NCBI GenBank assembly: GCA_965369445.1
Contig: CBDUQU010000013.1
Location: forward strand, 1 to 33,495
Origin: SM23-73-3 sp965369445
GTDB taxonomy: Bacteria; Zixibacteria; MSB-5A5; SM1-73
Length of the DNA: 33,495 nt
Direction: 5' to 3'
Position numbers and translations under genes: made by a program. Below the pieces are notes generated by a model. That model saw only the letters and a program-made list of their open reading frames with translations, was not told the DNA's origin and did no database searches. Below, piece by piece: positions 23,115-30,460 of the stretch (position 1 is the first letter of the stretch; each line of letters begins with the position of its first letter).

Positions 23115-23960
23115 ATGAAGACAAAAACTGTAGTAGGGCTCATCGCTTTGATGTTGATGATCGCAGCCAACCAGGTTTTTGCCTGGGATTGGCCCTGGGC
23201 AAGGAAGAAAAAGGCAAATACCATCACACTGACTGGTTCGACCACTGTGCTACCCATCGCTCAAAGGGCAGCAGAAACTTTCATGGAAATTCGTCCAAAG
23301 GCGAACATCTCTGTGAGAGGAGGTGGTTCAGGGGTTGGCATTGCTGCGCTTATTGACGGCACAGCAGACATTGCGAGCGCCTCAAGACCGATGAAGACGA
23401 AGGAAGTAAAGACAGCACGAGAGAAGGGCGTAAATCCGGTGGAGACGATAATTGCAAGGGATGGTATTGCTATCATTGTTCATCCTGAAAACCCGATAAA
23501 TGAACTTTCCCTGGTACAGTTGAAGGATATCTATACAGGGGAAATAGCTGGATGGGGTGAGGTGGGTGGGGAGAGCAAAACCATTGTTGTGGTATCGAGA
23601 GATGTAGCATCTGGCACGTTTGAGGTGTTCAAGAAACTGATTTTGAAAGGCGGCAAGGCCAAAGATGATGCCCTTATGCTTGCCTCAAACAGAGCGGTTG
23701 CGGCAACAGTGGAGCAAGCGCCTGGTGCTATCGGTTATGTGGGCCTGGGCTATATTTCGCCTGATGTGAAGGTGCTCAAGATGGAAGGCGGGCTTCCTTC
23801 GTTAGAGGCAGTTGCCAAGGGGGAATACAAACTTGCCCGGCCGCTGTTTATGTATACTAATGGCAAGCCGAAAGGATTGGCAAAGGAGTTCATAGATTTT
23901 ATCCTCTCACCTCAGGGACAGGGGATCGTTAAGGAACTGGGTTTTGTCCCGGTTAAGTAG
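23115..23960 (+). CDS. pstS: Phosphate ABC transporter substrate-binding protein
   Basis: 281 residues with a signal peptide ending at VFAWDW (about residue 23). Phosphate-binding features are the TGSTTVLPIA strand-turn, GGGSGVGIAAL and the SRDVASGTFEVF loop, typical of the shorter PstS group. It carries periplasmic phosphate to PstCA. AGGAGAGG precedes the ATG. A small hairpin lies between it and pstC, a usual feature that stabilises binding-protein mRNA so that it exceeds the membrane subunits. Confidence 0.95.
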   Translation: MKTKTVVGLIALMLMIAANQVFAWDWPWARKKKANTITLTGSTTVLPIAQRAAETFMEIRPKANISVRGGGSGVGIAALIDGTADIASASRPMKTKEVKTAREKGVNPVETIIARDGIAIIVHPENPINELSLVQLKDIYTGEIAGWGEVGGESKTIVVVSRDVASGTFEVFKKLILKGGKAKDDALMLASNRAVAATVEQAPGAIGYVGLGYISPDVKVLKMEGGLPSLEAVAKGEYKLARPLFMYTNGKPKGLAKEFIDFILSPQGQGIVKELGFVPVK

Positions 23961-23990
23961 AGGATGTAATCGAGGTGGGATTATCCTTCG

Positions 23991-24009
23991 TCCTTCCTGT
24001 AAGGAAGGA
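23991..24009 (+). promoter_or_regulatory. Hairpin between pstS and pstC
   Basis: TCCTTCCT (23991-23998) and AGGAAGGA (24002-24009) form a perfect 8-bp stem with a 3-nt loop and no T tract. Probably an mRNA-stabilising or partial-attenuation element that sets the pstS to pstC ratio. Confidence 0.55.
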
Positions 24010-24062
24010 AAAATGACAAAGGCACACAAGGAGAGATTGAAATGAGAAGCGAGAAATAACCT

Positions 24063-24920
24063 ATGAAAGAAAAAATGATTAAATATCCATTCCTCCTTTG
24101 TGCATTTTTGTCGATTATCTTTCTCTTCGGAATTACCATAACCTTGTTTAAGGAAGGACTGCCACTTTTTAAGAGCGTTGGTGTTTTCGAGTTTATCTTC
24201 GGGAGATCGTGGCATCCTACTCATGAGCCACCTGAATTCGGAATATTACCACTCATTCTGGGCTCCCTCTGGGTCACAGCTGGCGCACTTATAGTGGCTG
24301 TTCCTTTAGGTATCGGCTCTGCCTTATACATATCACAGTTGGCTCATCCGAAACTAAGGGAATTTCTGAAGCCAACTATCGAACTTCTAGCAAGTGTGCC
24401 TTCAGTAATTTACGGCTTCTTCGGAATGGTCTTTTTAGCCCCGCTGGTTCAAAAGGTCTTCAATCTGCCAGTAGGTTTAAACTGTTTCACTGCATCTCTG
24501 ATTTTGGGAATGATGGCTCTACCCACGATAACAAGTATTGCCGAGGATGCTATTGCAGCCGTGCCCCGAGGACTGGGAGAGGCTTCTTTCGCTTTAGGAG
24601 CAACAAAATGGGAGACCATAACCAGAACTATTCTCCCCGCCGCTTCCTCGGGTATTATCACAAGTGTCATCTTAGGGTTGGGGAGAGCCATAGGTGAAAC
24701 GATGACTGTCCTTATGGTTGCAGGTGGGGCAGCCAAAATCCCGGAATCCATCTTTCAGCCTGTCCGTCCAATGACCGCAACCATTGCCGCCGAAATGGGA
24801 GAGACCCCAATGGGAAGTCTACATTATAATGCACTCTTTGCTATTGGACTGGTGCTGTTTTTTGTAACCTTAGGTTTCAATCTATTTGCCGACTGGATAG
24901 CTCATAGGAAAGTTAGATGA
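24063..24920 (+). CDS. pstC: Phosphate ABC transporter permease PstC
   Basis: 285 residues with six membrane helices. The cytoplasmic EAA loop reads ALGATKWETITRTILPAASSGIITSVILGLGRAIGETM in pieces, with the RAIGETM signature of phosphate permeases. It begins 102 bp after pstS. Its stop overlaps the pstA start by 4 bp (ATGA), showing tight coupling. Confidence 0.95.
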   Translation: MKEKMIKYPFLLCAFLSIIFLFGITITLFKEGLPLFKSVGVFEFIFGRSWHPTHEPPEFGILPLILGSLWVTAGALIVAVPLGIGSALYISQLAHPKLREFLKPTIELLASVPSVIYGFFGMVFLAPLVQKVFNLPVGLNCFTASLILGMMALPTITSIAEDAIAAVPRGLGEASFALGATKWETITRTILPAASSGIITSVILGLGRAIGETMTVLMVAGGAAKIPESIFQPVRPMTATIAAEMGETPMGSLHYNALFAIGLVLFFVTLGFNLFADWIAHRKVR

Positions 24921-25762
24921 GAAAATTCAAGCAGGGCATCGGATTTATCGGATTAAGAATTTCTGTTATCGTTGGGATTGTTTTTCTGTTTTCGCTCCTT
25001 TTTGTCATATGTATAAATGGGGCCAAAGTATTATCTTTTTCGTTCCTTTTAGAATTTCCCAAGGATGGTATGACCAAAGGCGGTATCCTTCCGGCAATTG
25101 TGGGTACATTTCTTCTCGCCATTGGAGCGGTTGGATTTGCTTTGCCATTGGGGGTTTTTGGAGCAATCTACTTAAAGGAATACGCTCGGGGAAGATGGAT
25201 AAGGATGATAAGGATTGGGATAAATAATCTCGCCGGTGTACCATCTGTGGTCTTTGGGCTTTTTGGACTGGCTATATTTGTTAAATTCCTTGGTTTTGGG
25301 GTATCACTCCTTTCCGGCTCACTCACCTTGGGGGTATTGATTCTGCCGGTAATAATAAGAGCGACAGAAGAGGCAATTGGTTCGGTGCCGGAAGATTTTC
25401 GAGAGGCTTCTTTTGCATTGGGGGCAACGAAATGGCAAACAGTGAAAGGGGTGGTCTTACCAACTGCTCTGCCCGGTATTCTGACAGGCGCTATCCTTGG
25501 TGTAGGTCGAGCAGCAGGTGAGACCGCGCCAATTCTTTTCACCGCCGCCACCTTTTATAATAGACATCTTCCCACTTCAATCTTTGATGAGGTCATGGTC
25601 CTCCCTTACCACATATATGCTCTTTTGACCGAAGGAGTAAAACCTGAGTTCCAAGTTCCTATTGCCTATGGAACTGCTATGGTGCTTCTACTTCTGGTTC
25701 TGGGAATAAATTCTGCAGCAATGATTACCAGACACCAGGTAAGAAAGGCGAAAAAATGGTAA
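24917..25762 (+). CDS. pstA: Phosphate ABC transporter permease PstA
   Basis: 281 residues, six predicted helices, with ALGATKWQTVKGVVLPTALPGILTGAIL and GRAAGETAPILFTA, the PstA form of the EAA loop. It pairs with PstC as the membrane channel. It overlaps pstC by 4 bp and pstB by 7 bp. Confidence 0.95.
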   Translation: MRKFKQGIGFIGLRISVIVGIVFLFSLLFVICINGAKVLSFSFLLEFPKDGMTKGGILPAIVGTFLLAIGAVGFALPLGVFGAIYLKEYARGRWIRMIRIGINNLAGVPSVVFGLFGLAIFVKFLGFGVSLLSGSLTLGVLILPVIIRATEEAIGSVPEDFREASFALGATKWQTVKGVVLPTALPGILTGAILGVGRAAGETAPILFTAATFYNRHLPTSIFDEVMVLPYHIYALLTEGVKPEFQVPIAYGTAMVLLLLVLGINSAAMITRHQVRKAKKW

Positions 25763-26514
25763 AAGAGAAAATATTGACGAAAAAACTGAATCTCTGGTTT
25801 GGGGAAAATCATGTGTTGGAAGATATAGATATTGCGATTCTCGACAAAGCTATAACTGCAATTATGGGCCCTTCAGGATGTGGAAAGTCAACAGTTTTAA
25901 GATGTTTGAATAGAATGAACGATTTGATAGATGATGCCAGGATTAAGGGTGAAGTTTTAATTGATGGGGAAAACATCTATGCCGAGGGTACAGATGTATC
26001 AGCGCTTCGCAGGAAAGTCGGAATGGTATTTCAGAAACCTAACCCTTTTCCCAAATCAATTTATGATAACATTGGCTACGGTCTGCGAATAAATGGTGTT
26101 AGAGACAAAAGCAGAATCTCTGAAATAGTGGAAAAAAGCTTAAAAGACAGCGGCCTTTGGGAGGAGGTTAAGAATCGGCTTCACTCCTCCGCTATGGAAC
26201 TCTCCGGCGGACAGCAGCAAAGATTGTGCATCGCCAGAGCCCTGGCTATCGAGCCGCAAGTCATCATGATGGACGAGCCATGTTCTGCTTTAGATCCGGC
26301 CAGCACATTCAAAATCGAAGAACTGATGATGGAATTGAAAGAGCAATATACCATCATCATAGTGACCCATAATATGCAGCAGGCCGCCCGGGTCTCAGAT
26401 TTTACCGGGTTTCTTTATTTAGGACAGCTTATCGAGTTTGGCGATACAAATGACATGTTCACCCGGCCCAAAGAGAAACTAACCGAAAATTACATAAGTG
26501 GTCGTTTTGGATAA
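25756..26514 (+). CDS. pstB: Phosphate ABC transporter ATPase PstB
   Basis: 252 residues. Walker A GPSGCGKST (38-46), Q-loop VFQKPNPFPKSIYDN, ABC signature LSGGQQQRL and Walker B VIMMDEPCSALDP are intact. The PNPFPKSIYDN stretch is specific to PstB. It powers phosphate import through PstCA. Overlaps pstA by 7 bp. Confidence 0.97.
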   Translation: MVKEKILTKKLNLWFGENHVLEDIDIAILDKAITAIMGPSGCGKSTVLRCLNRMNDLIDDARIKGEVLIDGENIYAEGTDVSALRRKVGMVFQKPNPFPKSIYDNIGYGLRINGVRDKSRISEIVEKSLKDSGLWEEVKNRLHSSAMELSGGQQQRLCIARALAIEPQVIMMDEPCSALDPASTFKIEELMMELKEQYTIIIVTHNMQQAARVSDFTGFLYLGQLIEFGDTNDMFTRPKEKLTENYISGRFG

Positions 26515-26536
26515 GATAGGGAGGAGGTGTAGAAAT

Positions 26537-27202
26537 ATGGTAAGAGAAGCTTTTCAGGAAGACATGAAGAAACTGGAACAGCAGCTTGTTGCAATGGGCG
26601 AGATGGTCACAAAAGCGGTAAATCGTTCGGTGGCGGCGCTGATATCCCGGAACGTGGACCAGGCCAAACAAATCATGCGCGATGATCTCCTTATCAACAG
26701 GAAACGATGGGACATTGAGGAAGAATGCATTAACTTAATCGCCACCCAGCAACCGGTGGCCACCGATTTGCGGGAGATCATCGCGCTTCTCAATATCATC
26801 ACTGATCTGGAGCGTATGGGCGATCATGCTGAGGGAATTGCCAAGATCGTTATCCTGTTGGGGGATGAGCCGCTGGTTAAGCCTTTGATTGATATTCCTC
26901 GAATGGCTGAAAAAACAACTGATATGATCAAAAGAAGTCTGGAGGCTTTTGTAAAGCGGGATGCGAAGATCGCAAGGGCGATTTGTAATGAGGATGATGA
27001 AGTGGATAGGCTTTACGATCAAGTTTATGGTGAACTTCTGGCATTTATGATAGAAGATCCGACGGCCATTACCCGAGCCACCTACTTGATATGGACAGCT
27101 CATAATTTAGAGAGGATTGCTGATCGAGTGACGAACATCTGTGAGCGTATCGTTTTCCTGGTCACAGGTACTATGGAAGAGATTAGTGTCTCCAAATATT
27201 AG
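26537..27202 (+). CDS. phoU: Phosphate signalling protein PhoU
   Basis: 221 residues from the ATG at 26537, chosen because GGGAGGAGGTG precedes it and the family start (MVREAFQEDMKKLEQQL) follows. It has two PhoU three-helix units, with ATDLREIIALLNIITDLERMGDHAEGIA and RATYLIWTAHNLERIADRVTNICERI as the two metal-binding helices. It links transporter state to PhoR and restrains the Pho response when phosphate is plentiful. Last gene of the pst operon; a dispersed repeat follows. Confidence 0.95.
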   Translation: MVREAFQEDMKKLEQQLVAMGEMVTKAVNRSVAALISRNVDQAKQIMRDDLLINRKRWDIEEECINLIATQQPVATDLREIIALLNIITDLERMGDHAEGIAKIVILLGDEPLVKPLIDIPRMAEKTTDMIKRSLEAFVKRDAKIARAICNEDDEVDRLYDQVYGELLAFMIEDPTAITRATYLIWTAHNLERIADRVTNICERIVFLVTGTMEEISVSKY

Positions 27203-27274
27203 GACGGACTCCAAAGAAAAACTTGCAAAGAAAGACCACAACTATTATTTTAGTTCTGATCATATCAAGGGGTG

Positions 27275-27371
27275 CTTCTGTTCGTCACGGACTTGTCCTG
27301 AAAGATTTGACCTGAAGGGCTTGTCCTTGTCCCGCCCAGACGGGTGTCCGATACCAACCAGAGGGGTGAGG
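27275..27371. repeat. Dispersed intergenic repeat, copy C
   Basis: Core GTTCGTCACGGACTTGTCC (27280-27298), then a second GGCTTGTCCTTGTCCCGCC and the hairpin-like CCCAGACGGG. It lies at the right edge of the phosphate module, directly ahead of kbl, in the same orientation as copies A and B. Confidence 0.7.
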
Positions 27372-27394
27372 TAAAGAATTAGTAGGAGGTAATT

Positions 27395-28639
27395 ATGGCT
27401 TACGGTAAAGCGAAAGAATTCTATCAGAATGAATTAAAAACCATCAAGGATGGCGGTCTCTACAAGGAAGAACGCTATATCCACACTCCTCAAGGGGCGG
27501 ACGTTAAGGTGGAGTATCCTGAAGGATCGGCCACCCAGGACGTCGTCAATTTCTGTGCCAACAACTACTTGGGACTCTCCAGTCATCCTGAGGTTATGGA
27601 GGCGGCTCGAAAGGGACTGGATGATCGAGGTTACGGGATGTCATCGGTGAGGTTCATTTGCGGCACCCAAGATATTCATCGCGAACTGGAGAGAAAGTTA
27701 ACCAAATTCTTAGACACCGAAGACACCATCCTCTTTCCCTCCTGTATGGATGCCAACGCCGCAGTCTTTGAAGTGCTGTTGGGGAAGGATGATGCCATCA
27801 TAGCCGACAGGCTGGTTCACGCCTCCATCGTGGATGGCATGAAGCTGTGTAATGCCCAGCAATATAATTATAAGCATTCAGACATGGCACATCTGGAGGA
27901 GAAGCTGAAAGAGGCGGAGAGCGCCCGGTTTCGCATAATCGTCACCGATGGGGCCTTTTCCATGGATGGAGATATTGCCAAACTGGACCAAATCTGTGCC
28001 CTGGCGGAAAAATACGATGCTATGGTTTTGGTGGACGATTCTCACGCCACTGGGTTTGTTGGAAAGACCGGGAGAGGAACACACGAGCTGTGCGGGGTGG
28101 TGGGCAAGATAGACGTTATTACCACCACCTTAGGTAAGGCTTTGGGAGGGGCTTCGGGTGGTTGTGTTAGTGGTCGAAAGGAGATCGTGGAGATGCTCAG
28201 GCAGCGGGGCAGACCATATCTCTTCTCAAACACCGTGGCGCCGGTGATAGTGGCCGCCGCCAATACGGTTTTGGACCTCATCTCGAAAACCACAGACAGG
28301 CGGGATAAGCTCGAAAAAAACACCCTGTATTTCAGAAAGAAGATGACCGAGGCGGGCTTTGATATCAAAGAGGGTATTCATCCCATCGTCCCCATCATGC
28401 TGTATAACGCCAAATTAGCTCAAGATTTTGCCACGGACCTCTACTACGAGGGGATATTCGTCATCGGATTCTTCTATCCGGTGGTGGCCCGGGGTCAAGC
28501 CCGCATACGAGTGCAGATCTCGGCAGATCACGAGATGGAGCATCTGGACAAAGCCATCTCTGCCTTCACCAAGATCGGCAAGAAATACGATATCCTGGGG
28601 AAGAAGAAAAAAGAGATTGTGGCGATGTATGGGCTTTAG
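27395..28639 (+). CDS. kbl: 2-amino-3-ketobutyrate CoA ligase (glycine C-acetyltransferase)
   Basis: 414 residues, PLP-dependent alpha-oxoamine synthase. It splits 2-amino-3-oxobutyrate with CoA to glycine and acetyl-CoA, the second step after Tdh. FCANNYLGLSSHPEV, SVRFICGTQDIHRELE and VDDSHATGFVGKTGRG are close to E. coli Kbl, and the PLP lysine is Lys248 in TLGKALGGASGG. Strong AGGAGG site before the ATG. A robust terminator follows. It is about 15 residues longer than E. coli Kbl. The partner tdh is upstream beyond the inserted phosphate module. Confidence 0.95.
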   Translation: MAYGKAKEFYQNELKTIKDGGLYKEERYIHTPQGADVKVEYPEGSATQDVVNFCANNYLGLSSHPEVMEAARKGLDDRGYGMSSVRFICGTQDIHRELERKLTKFLDTEDTILFPSCMDANAAVFEVLLGKDDAIIADRLVHASIVDGMKLCNAQQYNYKHSDMAHLEEKLKEAESARFRIIVTDGAFSMDGDIAKLDQICALAEKYDAMVLVDDSHATGFVGKTGRGTHELCGVVGKIDVITTTLGKALGGASGGCVSGRKEIVEMLRQRGRPYLFSNTVAPVIVAAANTVLDLISKTTDRRDKLEKNTLYFRKKMTEAGFDIKEGIHPIVPIMLYNAKLAQDFATDLYYEGIFVIGFFYPVVARGQARIRVQISADHEMEHLDKAISAFTKIGKKYDILGKKKKEIVAMYGL

Positions 28640-28669
28640 TTTGATCGAACGGTTTTTGTCAACTTACCC

Positions 28670-28702
28670 TCCCTCCCGTCTTCTGGCGGGGGGGATTTTT
28701 TT
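28670..28702 (+). terminator. Intrinsic terminator after kbl
   Basis: An 11-bp stem, TCCCTCCCGTC (28670-28680) with GGCGGGGGGGA (28685-28695), including two G-U pairs, a TTCT loop and seven T residues (28696-28702). Confidence 0.9.
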
Positions 28703-28709
28703 AAATTCC

Positions 28710-28738
28710 TTTACAGAACACTGCCTGCATTATATATT
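28710..28738 (+). promoter_or_regulatory. Sigma70-type promoter of the yedF-like operon
   Basis: TTTACA (28710-28715), a 17-bp spacer and TATATT (28733-28738), directly after the kbl terminator and about 20 nt before the expected leader of the next gene. Confidence 0.6.
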
Positions 28739-28765
28739 TGCAAAACATAAGAAGGGAGTCTCGTA

Positions 28766-29101
28766 ATGGACAAAGTGATAGCGCTAAACAGCGATAAGAT
28801 GGGTCATGGGGACGAGGAATTGGGCGCAATTCTCATTAAGAACTTCCTGGGGAAATTGATAGATGCCGAGCCCAAGCCCAGGATGATGGTGTTGTATAAC
28901 TCAGCGGTGAAGCTGGCAGCCAAAGGATCAGAGGTTATGGAAAGCCTGCACTCCCTTGAGAATCTGGGAGTAGAGATACTCTGCTGCGGCACCTGTATCA
29001 ATTTCTACGGTCTGGCCGGTCAGATGGAGGCGGGTAGGGTGACCAATATGCCGGAGATCGTCAAGGTGCTGACAGAGGTGCAAACGACGGTAACCCTATG
29101 A
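28766..29101 (+). CDS. DsrE-like protein, YedF C-terminal domain type
   Basis: 111 residues. The pattern MGHGDEELGAILIKNFLGKL, a VLYNSAVKLA strand-loop and the ILCCGTCINFYGL motif (Cys73, Cys74, Cys77) match the C-terminal domain of the YedF proteins linked to selenium or sulfur transfer. The N-terminal TusA-like domain usually fused in YedF is missing, and no TusA or selD gene is in the window. The vicinal cysteines suggest persulfide or selenide handling. Overlaps the methyltransferase start by 4 bp (ATGA). Confidence 0.75.
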   Translation: MDKVIALNSDKMGHGDEELGAILIKNFLGKLIDAEPKPRMMVLYNSAVKLAAKGSEVMESLHSLENLGVEILCCGTCINFYGLAGQMEAGRVTNMPEIVKVLTEVQTTVTL

Positions 29102-29697
29102 ACCACTTATCCAAAAGAGACTTCTTCGACAAAGAAGCACGCGGCTGGGATGATCGGTGCCATCAGGATGACGAATCAGAGATTCGCAAACTGGTGGAGG
29201 GATTCGATCTGAAACCGACGGAATGGGTCCTGGATGTGGGGACCGGTGGCGGCGTTCTGCTTCCTCATCTCGTGCGAAAGGTGGGAGAAGAGGGAACGGT
29301 CGTAGGTCTGGATTTCTCCTGGAGGATGATCCGCGAGGCGAGTGAGGCTCGGGGGAAAGAGGTCTTCTGCCTGGTCAACGCGTGCGTACAGAAACTGCCC
29401 GTAAAGGGCCACACATTTGACTGTATCACCTGTATGGATGCGTTCGCCCACTTGAATGATAAGAGGGTAGCTTTGAATGAAATGGGCCGAGTTCTCAAAA
29501 AGGGCGGCAGGTTGTACGTTTTGCATACGTTAGGGAAAGAGAAGTTGGCGGAGTATCACAAAGAGGTGGGAGGCGTAGTTCGGGACGACGTCCTGCCCAC
29601 CGACTCTGAGATGAGGAAGATGATGGAGAAGGCTGGATTGAGAGACATCAAAATCCTCGACCAGCCCGGCCTCTATTCGGTCAGCGCAAGGAAGTGA
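29098..29697 (+). CDS. Class I SAM-dependent methyltransferase
   Basis: 199 residues. Motif I is VLDVGTGGG (44-52), followed by VVGLDFSWRMI, a CITCMDAFAHL motif IV region and LKKGGRLYVLH, all standard for the UbiE/Methyltransf_11 type. The substrate cannot be told. Tight coupling to the DsrE-like gene (4-bp overlap) suggests a shared sulfur- or selenium-related job, such as methylating a thiol or selenol, but this is inference. Confidence 0.85.
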   Translation: MNHLSKRDFFDKEARGWDDRCHQDDESEIRKLVEGFDLKPTEWVLDVGTGGGVLLPHLVRKVGEEGTVVGLDFSWRMIREASEARGKEVFCLVNACVQKLPVKGHTFDCITCMDAFAHLNDKRVALNEMGRVLKKGGRLYVLHTLGKEKLAEYHKEVGGVVRDDVLPTDSEMRKMMEKAGLRDIKILDQPGLYSVSARK

Positions 29698-29718
29698 ATT
29701 GTGAAAGGTAGCAGGCCT

Positions 29719-29775
29719 CAGTTTCCAGTTGGCAGATTGCACTACTCGCCACTGGGGACTGCCAACTGACAACTG
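29719..29775. repeat. Palindromic repeat touching the ECF gene start
   Basis: CAGTTTCCAGTTGGCAG (29719-29735) and CTGCCAACTGACAACTG (29759-29775) are inverted with 15 of 17 matches. The right arm ends 2 nt before the ATG at 29778 and takes the place of a ribosome binding site. Confidence 0.7.
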
Positions 29776-29777
29776 AA

Positions 29778-30284
29778 ATGATCAAGTTCACAAGCAAGGA
29801 GATCACCTTAACCGCGCTCTTCATCACCCTGGGGATAACTCTGCCCATCGTCTTCCATCAGGTGGCTCTGGCAGGGAGAATATTTTCGCCCATGCACATC
29901 CCGGTCTTTTTGGCCGGGATATTTGTAGGTCCGGTAAGCGGGTTGATCGTGGGGTTGGTCTGTCCGCTCTTAAGCTTTCTGCTGACCGGCATGCCCCCAC
30001 CCTATGCCGTGCCGCTGATGAGTCTGGAGTTGCCGGTTTACGGAGTTTCCATAGCGATACTCATGAGAATTATAAAGCTCCCCGTTCTGTCGCTTCTTCT
30101 TGCCATGATCCTGGGCCGGCTGGCCTTTGCCTTAGGACTTCTTGTCTTCGGACTGTTTTTGGCGCTTCCCTACGGGCCGGAGGCATTCATCAAGGTTTCC
30201 GTGATCACCGGGCTTCCGGGTATCGCTCTGCAGCTGATTTTGATCCCGCTTCTGGTTGAAGCTGTTCGGCTGGCCAAGAAATAG
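29778..30284 (+). CDS. ECF transporter S component-like membrane protein
   Basis: 168 residues, almost wholly hydrophobic, with five to six helices. The opening TSKEITLTALFITLGITLPIVFH and the internal IFVGPVSGLIVGLVCPLLSFLLTGMPP match vitamin-binding S components of energy-coupling factor transporters. No ATPase or T component is in the window, so it would use a shared module elsewhere or act alone. The substrate is not clear. There is no ribosome binding site ahead of the ATG, only the arm of a palindromic repeat. Confidence 0.72.
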   Translation: MIKFTSKEITLTALFITLGITLPIVFHQVALAGRIFSPMHIPVFLAGIFVGPVSGLIVGLVCPLLSFLLTGMPPPYAVPLMSLELPVYGVSIAILMRIIKLPVLSLLLAMILGRLAFALGLLVFGLFLALPYGPEAFIKVSVITGLPGIALQLILIPLLVEAVRLAKK

Positions 30285-30340
30285 CATCTGTGCATCTCCC
30301 TCCGGTTTCGATTCGGACTCAGTCATGGTGTTTTCCCCGG

Positions 30341-30373
30341 TTTGATTCTTCAATCAAAAGCAAGGCGCTTTTG
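30341..30373 (+). promoter_or_regulatory. Two overlapping hairpins in the leader of the histidine kinase gene
   Basis: TTTGATT-CTTC-AATCAAA (30341-30358) and CAAAAGC-AAGGC-GCTTTTG (30355-30373) share bases 30355-30358, so only one can form fully. No long T tract follows. They lie between the S component gene and the kinase. Confidence 0.35.
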
Positions 30374-30460
30374 CTGTAGCCTCACCATCTTGTTTCGGTT
30401 AACTTCCGACGTTTTCTGCCGATTACTATCTATGAGTTCTTTCACCTTCTGGGGGTGAAA

